Below, piece after piece: positions 13,933 through 23,828 of a stretch of DNA of 41,751 nucleotides. The notes under the pieces were generated by a model. That model was not told the origin of the DNA. It saw only the letters and a list, made by a program, of their open reading frames with translations, and searched no databases. Source of the stretch: Nitrosomonas sp. (lineage in GTDB: Bacteria > Pseudomonadota > Gammaproteobacteria > Burkholderiales > Nitrosomonadaceae); NCBI GenBank assembly GCA_020446045.1, contig JAGRFM010000039.1:1-41751 (forward strand), read 5' to 3'. Position 1 is the first letter of the stretch. Every line of letters begins with the position of its first letter. The position numbers and the translations under genes were made by a program.

Positions 13933-16110
13933 GTGAACAAACAAATAAAAAAACACTGGTTCTTGATCGGTTTTCTGATTCTGCTGATCATTCTGTTTTT
14001 TGCGCTTGGCCTGCATCGCTATGTCAATCTGGACACTTTAAAAGCCAACCACGCTGCTCTGAAGCAAGCCTACGCTGAAGAGCCATTTTATATCATTGGC
14101 ATATATTCATTGGCATATATCATCATGGCTGCGTTGTCGCTACCCGGTGCAACAGTCATGACCCTGGCAGGTGGCGCAATGTTCGGTTTGTGGGTTGGCG
14201 TACCGGTCGTATTGATTTCCGCGACCATCGGTGCGACATTGGCGTTCTGGGTGGCACGCTATATCCTGCGCGACATGGTGCAAAGCCGTTTTGGCGACCG
14301 TTTGGAAACCATTAATAACGGGTTAGAGCGTGACGGTGCGTTTTATTTATTTTCGCTGCGCATGGTTCCCGCATTTCCTTTTTTTCTGATCAACTTACTG
14401 ATGGGATTAACCCAAATCCGCAGCAAAACGTTTTTCTGGGCCAGTCTTATCGGCATGTTTGCGGGTAGTTCGGTGTACGTCAATGCAGGCACGCAACTGG
14501 CAACGATCAGCAGCGTGTCGGATATCGTGTCGCCCGCATTAATCTTGTCGTTTACATTGCTGGCTATTTTTCCGTGGCTTGCCCGTTGGGGAATCAATAA
14601 CGTTAAAACACGCCGCCTGTATGCCAAATGGCCCAAGCCGGAAACTTTCGATCGTAATCTCGTCGTGATCGGCGCGGGCGCAGCGGGCCTGGTCACGGCG
14701 TATATCGCCGCAGCAGTAAAAGCAAAAATCACATTGATTGAAAGCCACAAAATGGGCGGCGACTGCTTGAATTACGGCTGCGTGCCATCCAAAGCGCTGA
14801 TCCGCTCCGCCAAGTTTCTCAAACAAGTGCAACAATCCCAATCGCTAGGCATGACACAGGCGCAAGTCGATTATGAATTTGCAAATGTCATGGCGCGCGT
14901 GCATCGCGTTATCAAAACCGTGGAGCCACATGACTCGATTGAACGGTATATGCAATTGGGCGTAGAAGTTATCGAAGGGCAGGCTAAAATTACATCGCCA
15001 TGGAGCGTCGAAGTCAACGGCCAGACTTTAACAACGCGCGCGATTGTCATCGCAACCGGTGCAAGACCGGCAATTCCCGACATCCCGGGACTGGAATCCG
15101 TGCGTTATTATACGTCCGACACCATCTGGACACTGACCGAGCGTCCCGAACAACTCATCGTACTGGGTGGCGGACCGATCGGCTGCGAATTGGCACAGGC
15201 ATTTGCACGCCTTGGCTGCCGGGTTACCCAGGTCGAACATGGCGTTATCATGCGGCGCGAAGACGACGATGCCAGAACACTGGTCAAAGCGGCGTTGCAG
15301 GATGACGGTGTGCAAATTCTGACGCAGACCCAAGCCGTGCGCTGCGAAATCGATGCACAAACCAACCAGCAACAACTCGTTGTGCAGGATCAAGACGGCA
15401 ACGAAACAGCATTGCCGTTCGATGCATTGCTATGCGCTGTCGGGCGCGTACCGCGCACCGAAGGATTCGGTCTTGAAGTACTCGGCATACCCACGACCAA
15501 GCGGCGTACCATCGAAACCAACGCCTGGCTGCAAACGCTTTACCCGAATATCTACGCCTGCGGCGATGTCGCCGGGCCGTATCAATTCACGCATACTGCA
15601 GCGCACCAGGCCTGGTATGCATCGGTCAATGCATTGTTCGGCGATTTCAAGCGCTTCAAGGCCGATTATTCCGTGATACCGTGGACGACCTTTACCGACC
15701 CCGAAGTTGCACGCGCGGGATTATCCGAAGCTGAAGCCAAAGCGCGCGGCATCGCCGTGGAAGTCACGCGATACAATTTTGACGATCTGGACCGCGCCAT
15801 TACCGACGAAGCGGCGCACGGTTTTGTCAAAGTGCTGACCGTACCCGGCAAGGATCGCATTTTGGGCGTCACCATTGTCGGCGAGCATGCAAGCGATTTG
15901 CTTGCGGAATATGTACTCGCCATGAAACACGGCATCGGCCTCAACAAAATCCTTGGCACTATCCATACTTACCCGACCTGGCCGGAAGCCAACAAGTATG
16001 CCGCAGGGGAATGGAAACGCGCACACGCTCCCAAAAAATTATTGCAATGGGTCACACAGTTTCACACCTGGCGGCGCGGTGAACACAAATCACGCTACCC
16101 GAATCAATAA
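13933..16110 (+). CDS. TVP38/TMEM64 membrane domain fused to FAD-dependent disulfide oxidoreductase
   Basis: Residues 1-235 form a DedA/TVP38-like membrane domain: N-terminal helix, the core LPGATVMTLAGGAMFG, a re-entrant-like LRMVPAFPFFLINLLMG and further helices. From residue 240 a class I pyridine nucleotide-disulfide reductase follows: FAD motif VVIGAGAAGLV, redox pair GGDCLNYGCVPSKAL (Cys278, Cys283), NAD(P)H motif VLGGGPIGCELA, FAD motif NIYACGDVAG, and a dimerisation domain with the expected HTYPTWPE active-site His. It resembles mercuric reductase and lipoamide dehydrogenase but lacks a MerA N-terminal domain. The start is GTG with AGGA seven bases before. As last gene of the arsenic operon it may reduce arsenic-thiol intermediates at the membrane; this is inference. 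Confidence 0.88.
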   Translation: MNKQIKKHWFLIGFLILLIILFFALGLHRYVNLDTLKANHAALKQAYAEEPFYIIGIYSLAYIIMAALSLPGATVMTLAGGAMFGLWVGVPVVLISATIGATLAFWVARYILRDMVQSRFGDRLETINNGLERDGAFYLFSLRMVPAFPFFLINLLMGLTQIRSKTFFWASLIGMFAGSSVYVNAGTQLATISSVSDIVSPALILSFTLLAIFPWLARWGINNVKTRRLYAKWPKPETFDRNLVVIGAGAAGLVTAYIAAAVKAKITLIESHKMGGDCLNYGCVPSKALIRSAKFLKQVQQSQSLGMTQAQVDYEFANVMARVHRVIKTVEPHDSIERYMQLGVEVIEGQAKITSPWSVEVNGQTLTTRAIVIATGARPAIPDIPGLESVRYYTSDTIWTLTERPEQLIVLGGGPIGCELAQAFARLGCRVTQVEHGVIMRREDDDARTLVKAALQDDGVQILTQTQAVRCEIDAQTNQQQLVVQDQDGNETALPFDALLCAVGRVPRTEGFGLEVLGIPTTKRRTIETNAWLQTLYPNIYACGDVAGPYQFTHTAAHQAWYASVNALFGDFKRFKADYSVIPWTTFTDPEVARAGLSEAEAKARGIAVEVTRYNFDDLDRAITDEAAHGFVKVLTVPGKDRILGVTIVGEHASDLLAEYVLAMKHGIGLNKILGTIHTYPTWPEANKYAAGEWKRAHAPKKLLQWVTQFHTWRRGEHKSRYPNQ

Positions 16111-16137
16111 ATTATCCTTGATCCGTGCATTCCAGTG

Positions 16138-18204
16138 TCAAGCCACAGCATTCTCAGCGATATCCATTTTTGATGACTCCAATCTGGCCATAATAAATTC
16201 CATCGTCTGACTTACCGTCATGGGTTTGCTATAGAAAAAACCTTGCGCCAGATCGCAACTGCGGGCTTCCAGAAATTCTGCTTGTTCCTTTGTTTCCACA
16301 CCTTCTGCAACAATTTTCATCGTCAGACTGTTACCTAAAGCAATAATGGCATTGGAAATGGCAACATCGTTCAAATCTTGCGGCAGATCAGAAATAAAGC
16401 TTCGGTCTATTTTTAAGGTGTTAATGGGATATCGCTTAAGATAACTCAATGACGAATAACCCGTGCCAAAATCGTCAATTGATATCGAGAATCCTAGATT
16501 ATTGAGCATTTCCAATTTATCAAATGTCTCCTTCGAATGATCCATCAAAATGCTTTCAGTCAATTCAAAGTTTAATAAATTGTATGGATATTGCGTTGAT
16601 TCTACGATTGCGATAATACGCTCAACGGCATCCGGTTTAAACAACTGCCGCCCTGACAAATTCACACTGAGCATGCCCTCGAACCCACAAACTTCTCTCC
16701 AATGCTGCATTTGCAAACAGGCTTCATTAACGACAAATTCACCGATGGACAGTATAAGCCCGGTTTCTTCGGCAATGGGAATAAAATCTCCAGGGTTCAC
16801 AACACCAAGTTCAGAATTATTCCACCGCACCAAAGCTTCAAGGCCGACAATTTTATTGCTATTGATTTGCATGATAGGCTGATACAAAAGAAACAACTCA
16901 TTCAATTCCAGAGCACGCCGCAATGCGTTCTCCAGGGTAAATCGTTTCATACTTTTGTATTCCATATCCTGATGATACATCTGGAAATTATTTTTTCCAC
17001 GATTTTTGGCACTGTACATTGCGTTATCGGCATTCCTGAGTAAAGTCGGTATGTCTGTCGTATCGACCGGACAGAAGCTAATACCGATACTGGCGCCAAT
17101 AAAAATTTCTTTCTCATGAAGAACAAAAGGCTGTGATAGTAGCCTGATCACTCTTTCAGCAATAAATTCAACTTGAGCAGCATCTTTAGCATTTTCAATA
17201 ATCATCGCAAATTCATCGCCACCGATACGGCACAACACATCACTGCCACGCAGCGCCTTATTGATGCGTTGTGAGACTGCCATTAACAACTCGTCACCAA
17301 CATGATGACCCTGTGTGTCATTAACATTTTTGAAGTCATCCAGATCGATCAACATCACACAGCAACTGGAATTATGCCGAAGCGTTGACGAAACCACGCG
17401 TTCCAAGCGTTCCTTGAAAAAATGCCTGTTCGGCAAGTGTGTGACATTATCATAAAAGGCCAGTTGTTGAAGACGATCTTCAGCCTCCTTTCGGCGTACG
17501 AGTTCAGCATCCAGTCTTACCTGGTTAGATTGAATTTTATTCAACATCGTATTAAACCCGGCTGCCAGTTCCCCCAGTTCATCTTTATTATTCAGATGAA
17601 ATCGCAACGAATAATTGTCTGTATGGGAAATAAGCCGCATTGACTTGGTCAGTCCTACAATAGGATTAAGCAGATGAGGTTGCAGTTTCCGGAGCATGAC
17701 GATACCAACCCCGGTTGACAGTATTAAAGAAAGGAAAGTAAATAACAGAAACTGAGTCAACTGATTATAAATCCTGTCCAATGAAGCACCTAATCGAATC
17801 AATCCGACTGGCTGGTCATTGATCTTTAGCGGATAAGATACATGGATTCCGGAAAAATAATGTTCAAGTATAGAGGTCTGATAATCTGCAAGAATCTCGG
17901 CATGATGAGGAAATGCGACAAATTTCTTCCCAGCCTGATCTAATACGACCACATATTCTATATGAGGTGGCAATGCCTCGAACAACGCACCAGCAGCATC
18001 AAAATCATTAAACAAGACAGTCGGCGCGAGGCTTTCTCCTAAGATATAGGCCTGATTATTCACATCTTCCAGGAGGCTGTTTCTACTGCTGGCAAACATG
18101 ATAGCGGTGATACTGAGCACGAGGATCAACATAGCAAGCCCCATAGATACTACATTGATTATCAGCAGCTTGTTCCCGATACTTGAATCCCGTAAAAAAG
18201 ACAT
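16138..18204 (-). CDS. c-di-GMP signalling protein with sensor, HAMP, GGDEF and EAL domains
   Basis: The 688-residue protein has a membrane helix at about 12-36, a periplasmic sensor part (37-150), a second helix at about 150-170, HAMP at about 172-225, GGDEF and EAL. The cyclase motif is RIGGDEFAM, preceded five residues earlier by the inhibitory-site RGSD. The EAL domain has LEALVRW, the metal-binding Asn in NLSGRQL, DDFGTGYSSLSYL, KIDRSF and EGVET. Both catalytic halves look intact, so it could synthesise or degrade c-di-GMP. It is convergent with the arsenic operon, 27 bases apart, and shows no sign of being part of it. Confidence 0.93.
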   Translation of the reverse strand: MSFLRDSSIGNKLLIINVVSMGLAMLILVLSITAIMFASSRNSLLEDVNNQAYILGESLAPTVLFNDFDAAGALFEALPPHIEYVVVLDQAGKKFVAFPHHAEILADYQTSILEHYFSGIHVSYPLKINDQPVGLIRLGASLDRIYNQLTQFLLFTFLSLILSTGVGIVMLRKLQPHLLNPIVGLTKSMRLISHTDNYSLRFHLNNKDELGELAAGFNTMLNKIQSNQVRLDAELVRRKEAEDRLQQLAFYDNVTHLPNRHFFKERLERVVSSTLRHNSSCCVMLIDLDDFKNVNDTQGHHVGDELLMAVSQRINKALRGSDVLCRIGGDEFAMIIENAKDAAQVEFIAERVIRLLSQPFVLHEKEIFIGASIGISFCPVDTTDIPTLLRNADNAMYSAKNRGKNNFQMYHQDMEYKSMKRFTLENALRRALELNELFLLYQPIMQINSNKIVGLEALVRWNNSELGVVNPGDFIPIAEETGLILSIGEFVVNEACLQMQHWREVCGFEGMLSVNLSGRQLFKPDAVERIIAIVESTQYPYNLLNFELTESILMDHSKETFDKLEMLNNLGFSISIDDFGTGYSSLSYLKRYPINTLKIDRSFISDLPQDLNDVAISNAIIALGNSLTMKIVAEGVETKEQAEFLEARSCDLAQGFFYSKPMTVSQTMEFIMARLESSKMDIAENAVA

Positions 18205-18527
18205 ATTGTTTAATTCAAAACTGTTTTATGTTCTATAGTCTACACGTTGACTATTTTTCGATCAATTTCTGACATGGTATTACTTTATTTGGAAACAAAA
18301 GTTTAAATCACACCTGATAGAAAAGCTATAGGGCCCAGGGTTCTATCAATCAAGCCTGAAAGGCAATTATGACTATAACATGTATGGGAGTTGATTTGTC
18401 GAAGCCGTTATTACGGATTCTTGGGCTAAGCCGTAATGAATAATGATGATACGCAAGCGATTGACATACTTGCGATGCCAGATTATTCCAGCTGAGTTGC
18501 CCTGTTTGGGCTTAAGAAATATAAGCG
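18205..18527 (-). other. intergenic region with two hairpins
   Basis: The 323 bases separate the HDOD gene from the GGDEF-EAL gene and hold no gene. CGCAAG (18452-18457) pairs with CTTGCG (18469-18474), and ATTACGG (18410-18416) pairs with CCGTAAT (18431-18437). Both lie downstream of the HDOD gene and could end its transcript, though neither has a U-run. I looked for a c-di-GMP riboswitch before the GGDEF-EAL gene and saw none. Confidence 0.4.
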
Positions 18528-20093
18528 CTATTTGTTATTAAACGCCACAAGCACATTGGCCTTCAAAGCCTTAATCAGCTTCATTTCACTTGCCGTAATA
18601 CCTTCACTTGCCACCACGGAACGATCTGCATAAATCAACCCGATGGGTTTATTTTGCACCACCAGAGGCAATACCATAAAACTTTTTGTCTCGGGTAGTA
18701 ATCGTTTATGCCAATTCGGTAATGTGCTGTTTATTTTTGGATCGGTTGCATCGGATATTGCCAGGTCAACATTCCTTTTCAAGGCTATACTGAATAAATC
18801 AGACGAAGCCGAATCCGGAAAAACAAACCCCTGTTGAATGACGTCATGATTTTTTCCCAAAGAATTTCGTGCACGAAATTGATTAGTCCGGACATCTTTT
18901 AGACAAACTGTAACAAACTCAAATCCCAAACACCGATAATACGTTTCAAGAACAAGCGTCAGCAACGTATTAATATTGAATTGTTGCGTTGCCAGCAATT
19001 CGGTTACTTCCTGAACTCCTTCCAACAATCGGTCCGCCGCATTTATAGGCTTACCGCTACTGAAACGATTTTCCGATTGATTTATCCATAAATCGACATC
19101 ACCGGTTACTTCAGACAAACCACCGGCAACTTCGTGATCCGAGTTGGGTTGTTGTGATGTTGTACTTTCCTGTTGAGGCATATCCGTTAAACTTCTGATA
19201 CTTCTCAGTTGCGCCGCGGATTCATGTACAATGCCATGGATTTCTTTGGCATCAAGCTTTAAGGATACTCCAAAGCGACGAGCAAGTTCTTCAGCCATTG
19301 CGGTAGTTTGCGACGATCCATCCCTTAATGTCATCAAAGCCGCGCTATTACTGAATTCTGTAACCTGCTGCATCCATTCAGTACGATTCTTTGGCGATTT
19401 TAGAATCCTGCCAGGCATCAGTTTCATTGCTTGTATAATTGAATCCGGTATATTCCATGCCCGTAACGCGAAATCGGTAAGCCAATGAAACGTACAACCC
19501 AGCTTTTCCTGAGAGGCCTTTGACTCTGAATAGTCATTCTCCAGTGCCAACGACATAGTTTCCCGGTATAACTGATCGTCGAAGGCAGCCAAGATCAACC
19601 TGCCGACATTTTTAAACAGCGCAGCAATAGCCACTTCTTCGGCGTTGGGAAATGCACTGCGCTTGGCCAGATTACGCCCGATCAGACTCGCTGACAGCGC
19701 AATCATCAATTCAGTACGCACAGCGTTAGCATGTTTCCGTGGCATACCATCAACTAAAATCATTGCCAACGCACAGGTTTTAATCGTATCCAGTCCAAGC
19801 AACTGAATTGCTTTTGAAATACTGGTAACTTCCTGCGTTGAAACACGTAAAGTCAACGAATTAGCAAGGTGAAGTATTTTCAGTGAAAGTGACGGGTCTG
19901 TAAGAATTAAATTTGTTAACAGCCCAATTGATTTACTTTCCGATGAAGTCAGCTGAACAACATTTGATATGCTATTCCCTATCGTGGGTAGATTTGGATC
20001 ATTGTGAATCATGTCAATCAGTTTATCTTTAATTGACATATCCTCATCGTTTTCGTCTGCGGCTTCTACCATGGGTATATGAGTATCAATCAT
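18528..20093 (-). CDS. HDOD-domain protein with C-terminal GAF domain
   Basis: Residues about 20-240 form an HDOD domain (LPTIGNSISNVVQLTSSES, LTDPSLSLKILHLANS, SISKAIQLLGLDTIK, AIAALFKNVGRLIL). The HD phosphohydrolase metal ligands are not conserved, as is normal for HDOD. Residues about 360-520 look like a GAF domain (QFNINTLLTLVLETYY, FEFVTVCLKD, KSFMVLPLVVQNKPIGLIY). HDOD proteins are signalling scaffolds, here probably tied to a small ligand by GAF. ATG at 20093 is preferred over a TTG two codons upstream. It is divergent from mfd. Confidence 0.88.
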   Translation of the reverse strand: MIDTHIPMVEAADENDEDMSIKDKLIDMIHNDPNLPTIGNSISNVVQLTSSESKSIGLLTNLILTDPSLSLKILHLANSLTLRVSTQEVTSISKAIQLLGLDTIKTCALAMILVDGMPRKHANAVRTELMIALSASLIGRNLAKRSAFPNAEEVAIAALFKNVGRLILAAFDDQLYRETMSLALENDYSESKASQEKLGCTFHWLTDFALRAWNIPDSIIQAMKLMPGRILKSPKNRTEWMQQVTEFSNSAALMTLRDGSSQTTAMAEELARRFGVSLKLDAKEIHGIVHESAAQLRSIRSLTDMPQQESTTSQQPNSDHEVAGGLSEVTGDVDLWINQSENRFSSGKPINAADRLLEGVQEVTELLATQQFNINTLLTLVLETYYRCLGFEFVTVCLKDVRTNQFRARNSLGKNHDVIQQGFVFPDSASSDLFSIALKRNVDLAISDATDPKINSTLPNWHKRLLPETKSFMVLPLVVQNKPIGLIYADRSVVASEGITASEMKLIKALKANVLVAFNNK

Positions 20094-20340
20094 CAGCAAT
20101 TATTCTTATGTAGGGATTTTACTACAATAAAATCACATCACAAATCATAAGCGGCAAAAAAAAACCACTGCCTGCTGATTTATGAATATCCAACAGGCAC
20201 TTACAAATTAAGTATCGCAGTATAGCAACCGGCACAGCTGACCAATAAAAGAATAAAAGTGGAAAAATACCCTATAATATTAAAACAGCTTATGACTTCA
20301 GCTCCGAAAGTAATGAGCTCAACAATAATCCACAATTAAT

Positions 20341-23300
20341 ATGTCGCATCAATCGATTTCTCTTCTGCCAGGAACCATTCACCGCACAGCTTTTTCCTCT
20401 CATTCCAGCGATGCCCTTTATATCGCTGAATTAAGCAAGCAATCCAAGCCGCTAATGGTTATTACAGCCAACGCACTGGATGCCATACGCTTAATGGACG
20501 AAATACCATTTTTTTCACCCGATTTGTCGATTCATCTGTTACCCGACTGGGAAACACTGCCTTACGATACTTTCTCTCCGCATCATGACCTTGTCTCTGA
20601 ACGCCTGTCGACGTTATATCAGGTCATGAATAAAACCTGCGACCTGCTTATCGTCCCATTAACGACATCGCTTTACAGACTCCTGCCACTCGAATACCTT
20701 GCAGCACATACGTTTTTTCTCAAGAAGGGGGAACAACTCGATATATCAGCCTTACGAAGCCAATTATCGCTTGCCGGATATTCTCATGTTACACAGGTAT
20801 TCTCACCTGGAGAATACAGTATCCGCGGAGGATTAATTGATCTGTTTCCGACGGGCAGCACGGTGCCGTACCGTATTGATTTAATGGATAACGAAATCGA
20901 TACGATTCGCACTTTCGATGTGGATACACAGCGCAGTATTTATCCTGTTAACGAAATAAGATTACTACCGGCACGCGAGTTCCCACTGGATGAAAATGGC
21001 CGGGCATGCTTTCGGGGTAAATTCCGGGAAAAATTTGAAGGCGATCCATCCAAAAAGAAAATATACAAAGATATCAGCAAAGGTATAGCGCCAGCCGGTA
21101 TCGAATATTATCTGCCGCTTTTCTTCGAACAAACCGCTACACTTTTTGATTATTTGGCAGAAGAAACATTAATCTGTCTGCATCGGGATGTCCGTCCTGT
21201 GCTCGATGAATTTAGACGTGACACTCAATCACGCTATCAATTACTTCGCGCCGATATTGACCGTCCTTTACTGCCACCGGAAGAGCTTTTTCTGTTCTCA
21301 GAAGATTTTTTTAGCCGAATCAAACCTTTCCCAAGAGTCGAATTATTAGCCACGGAAGAAGCAAGCAATACAGATACCGTCGTAAATGTCCGGAGCTTAC
21401 CTTCAGTGCAGGTAAACCGCCATGCCGATAACCCACTGGACAAGCTGTTTGACTTCATCTCCCCATTTACCGGTAACGGCGGACGAATACTGCTCATGGC
21501 AGAAAGCCTGGGCAGGCGCGAGTTAATGGCCGATTACTTCAACCAGTACCATTTAAACCCCATTATCTGTGAAGACTACGCACATTTTCTTAACAGTGCT
21601 GATTCGTTGATGTTATGCGCATCCCCACTGCATAACGGGTTCATTCTCAATGACGACAAATTCGCTTTCATCACCGAAACTGAATTATACGCAACCCATA
21701 TCCCCGGACGGCGTGAAAGAGAATCACGTAAAATCACATCAACCGACAATATCCTGCGTGATCTGTCAGAAATCAAACCTGGCGACCCGGTGGTGCATGA
21801 AGAACACGGCATAGGCCGTTATCTAGGGCTGGTCAGCATGGATCTTGGTGAAGAAGAACACGGTGAATTGAGTGAATTCTTATCGCTTGAGTATGAAGGG
21901 GGAGACAAATTATATGTACCCGTATCCAATCTGCATTTGATAGGAAGATACAGCGGCACATCACCGGAATCAGCGCCTTTGCACAAACTGGGCAGCAGTC
22001 AGTGGGATAAAGCCAAACGCAAAGCAATGCAACAGGTGCGCGACACAGCCGCCGAACTGCTTAATCTTTATGCACAACGTGCGGCACGGGAAGGTCATGC
22101 ATTCCAGTTCAATCAACATGATTATGATGCTTTTGCCGAAGGTTTCGGCTTTGAAGAAACGGCAGATCAGGCAGCGGCGATCCAATCTGTCCTGAATGAT
22201 CTGATTTCAGAAAAGCCCATGGATCGTCTGATATGCGGCGATGTCGGATTTGGCAAGACGGAAGTTGCTTTACGCGCCGCCTTTGTCGCAGTTGCCGATG
22301 GCAAACAGGTTGCCGTACTGGTTCCAACGACGCTCCTGGCGGAACAACATTTTCAGAATTTTTCAGACCGTTTCGGCTTGATTGCCGATCAATGGCCGAT
22401 AAAAATTGCTGAATTATCACGTTTCAAAACCACTAAAGAACAAACAAAAACACTGCAGGAACTCGCTCAAGGTCAAATCGACATCGTCATCGGTACGCAC
22501 AAATTAATCCAGAAAAGCGTCAAATTCAAAAACCTCGGTCTTGTCATCATCGATGAAGAACACCGTTTTGGCGTCCGGCAAAAGGAACAACTTAAAAAGT
22601 TGCGCGCGGAAATCGATGTTCTGACGCTCACGGCCACCCCCATACCTCGCACCTTGGCCATGTCGCTAGAAGGTTTGCGTGATTTTTCCATCATCGCCAC
22701 TGCACCTCAGCGCCGCCTGGCCATTAGAACATTTGTAACGAATTTCTCTCTGGGCATTATCCGTGAAGCTTGTCTGCGTGAACTGAAGCGCGGTGGACAA
22801 ATTTATTTTCTGCACAACGAAGTCAACACAATTCAATTGATGCACGACAAATTGGCTACGCTGTTGCCTGAAGCACGTATCAGCATTGCACACGGCCAAA
22901 TGCGGGAGCGTGAACTGGAACATGTCATGCGCGATTTCTACCAGCAACGGTTCAACATCCTGCTTTGTACGACGATTATTGAAACCGGCATCGATGTGCC
23001 CAGTGCAAATACCATCATCATCAATAACGCAAACAAATTCGGCCTGGCGCAACTGCATCAATTGCGTGGCCGTGTAGGCCGCTCGCATCACCAAGCTTAC
23101 GCCTATTTGTTGATACCCGATGAAAAAGCACTAAACGCTCAAGCGAGAAAACGGCTGGATGCCATTCAGGCCATGGAAGAGCTGGGCTCCGGCTTTTTTC
23201 TGGCCATGCACGATCTGGAAATTCGTGGTGCAGGCGCCATTTTGAGCGAATCGCAAAGCGGCGAAATGCAGGAAGTCGGTTTTAGCCTTTACAGCGCCAT

Positions 23301-23799
23301 GCTGGATAACGCCATCAAATCACTGAAAGACGGCCTGGAACCCGATATGCAAAACCCATTGGGAATTGCCACGGAAATCAATCTACATACGCCCGCCTTG
23401 TTACCGGACAGCTATTGCCACGACATTCATGAACGTCTGATTATTTATAAACGTCTGGCCAATTGCGCAGAAAACAAACAGCTTGACGATATGCATAGCG
23501 AACTGATAGACCGTTTCGGATTATTGCCTGATGCCGCACGCGCCTTGATAGACAGCCACCGGCTACGCATAGCCGCAAAACCTTTGGGTATTGTCCGCAT
23601 CGATGCCAATACAGAAGCTATTCAGATACAGTTTAAACCGAATCCGCCGATTAACCCGGCAAAAATAATCCAACTGATACAAAGCAGCCGGGAATATTCA
23701 CTCGCAGGACCGGACCGGCTTAAATTAAAAGTGAATATTCCGGATGCCCCAAAAAGGGTTTTGCGGATACAGAGCCTGATCCAGGCTTTAAGTAAGTAA
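20341..23799 (+). CDS. mfd: transcription-repair coupling factor Mfd
   Basis: The 1152-residue protein is close to the usual length of about 1150. It has the N-terminal UvrB-like module (LPDWETLPYDTFSPH, FSPGEYSIRGGLIDLFP), the RNA polymerase-interacting domain (GDPVVHEEHGIGRYLG), and helicase motifs I (GDVGFGKTEVALRA), II (IIDEEHRFG) and III (TLTATPIPRTLAMSLEG). A RecG-like second half follows (IIETGIDVPSANTIII, QLRGRVGR), then the C-terminal TRCF domain. Mfd removes RNA polymerase stalled at lesions and recruits UvrA. A TATAAT lies at 20273-20278 without a clear -35. It appears to be a single-gene unit. Confidence 0.98.
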   Translation: MSHQSISLLPGTIHRTAFSSHSSDALYIAELSKQSKPLMVITANALDAIRLMDEIPFFSPDLSIHLLPDWETLPYDTFSPHHDLVSERLSTLYQVMNKTCDLLIVPLTTSLYRLLPLEYLAAHTFFLKKGEQLDISALRSQLSLAGYSHVTQVFSPGEYSIRGGLIDLFPTGSTVPYRIDLMDNEIDTIRTFDVDTQRSIYPVNEIRLLPAREFPLDENGRACFRGKFREKFEGDPSKKKIYKDISKGIAPAGIEYYLPLFFEQTATLFDYLAEETLICLHRDVRPVLDEFRRDTQSRYQLLRADIDRPLLPPEELFLFSEDFFSRIKPFPRVELLATEEASNTDTVVNVRSLPSVQVNRHADNPLDKLFDFISPFTGNGGRILLMAESLGRRELMADYFNQYHLNPIICEDYAHFLNSADSLMLCASPLHNGFILNDDKFAFITETELYATHIPGRRERESRKITSTDNILRDLSEIKPGDPVVHEEHGIGRYLGLVSMDLGEEEHGELSEFLSLEYEGGDKLYVPVSNLHLIGRYSGTSPESAPLHKLGSSQWDKAKRKAMQQVRDTAAELLNLYAQRAAREGHAFQFNQHDYDAFAEGFGFEETADQAAAIQSVLNDLISEKPMDRLICGDVGFGKTEVALRAAFVAVADGKQVAVLVPTTLLAEQHFQNFSDRFGLIADQWPIKIAELSRFKTTKEQTKTLQELAQGQIDIVIGTHKLIQKSVKFKNLGLVIIDEEHRFGVRQKEQLKKLRAEIDVLTLTATPIPRTLAMSLEGLRDFSIIATAPQRRLAIRTFVTNFSLGIIREACLRELKRGGQIYFLHNEVNTIQLMHDKLATLLPEARISIAHGQMRERELEHVMRDFYQQRFNILLCTTIIETGIDVPSANTIIINNANKFGLAQLHQLRGRVGRSHHQAYAYLLIPDEKALNAQARKRLDAIQAMEELGSGFFLAMHDLEIRGAGAILSESQSGEMQEVGFSLYSAMLDNAIKSLKDGLEPDMQNPLGIATEINLHTPALLPDSYCHDIHERLIIYKRLANCAENKQLDDMHSELIDRFGLLPDAARALIDSHRLRIAAKPLGIVRIDANTEAIQIQFKPNPPINPAKIIQLIQSSREYSLAGPDRLKLKVNIPDAPKRVLRIQSLIQALSK

Positions 23800-23828
23800 T
23801 TATAAAAAACGACTGAAGAATTAATTAT

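Noticed and set aside
18205-18330. c-di-GMP (GEMM) riboswitch before the GGDEF-EAL gene
   Set aside because: No conserved GEMM core or tetraloop-receptor pattern could be found in the leader on the minus strand.
20273-20278. mfd promoter from TATAAT
   Set aside because: No -35 hexamer at a proper distance; in AT-rich DNA the match alone is not enough for a separate feature.
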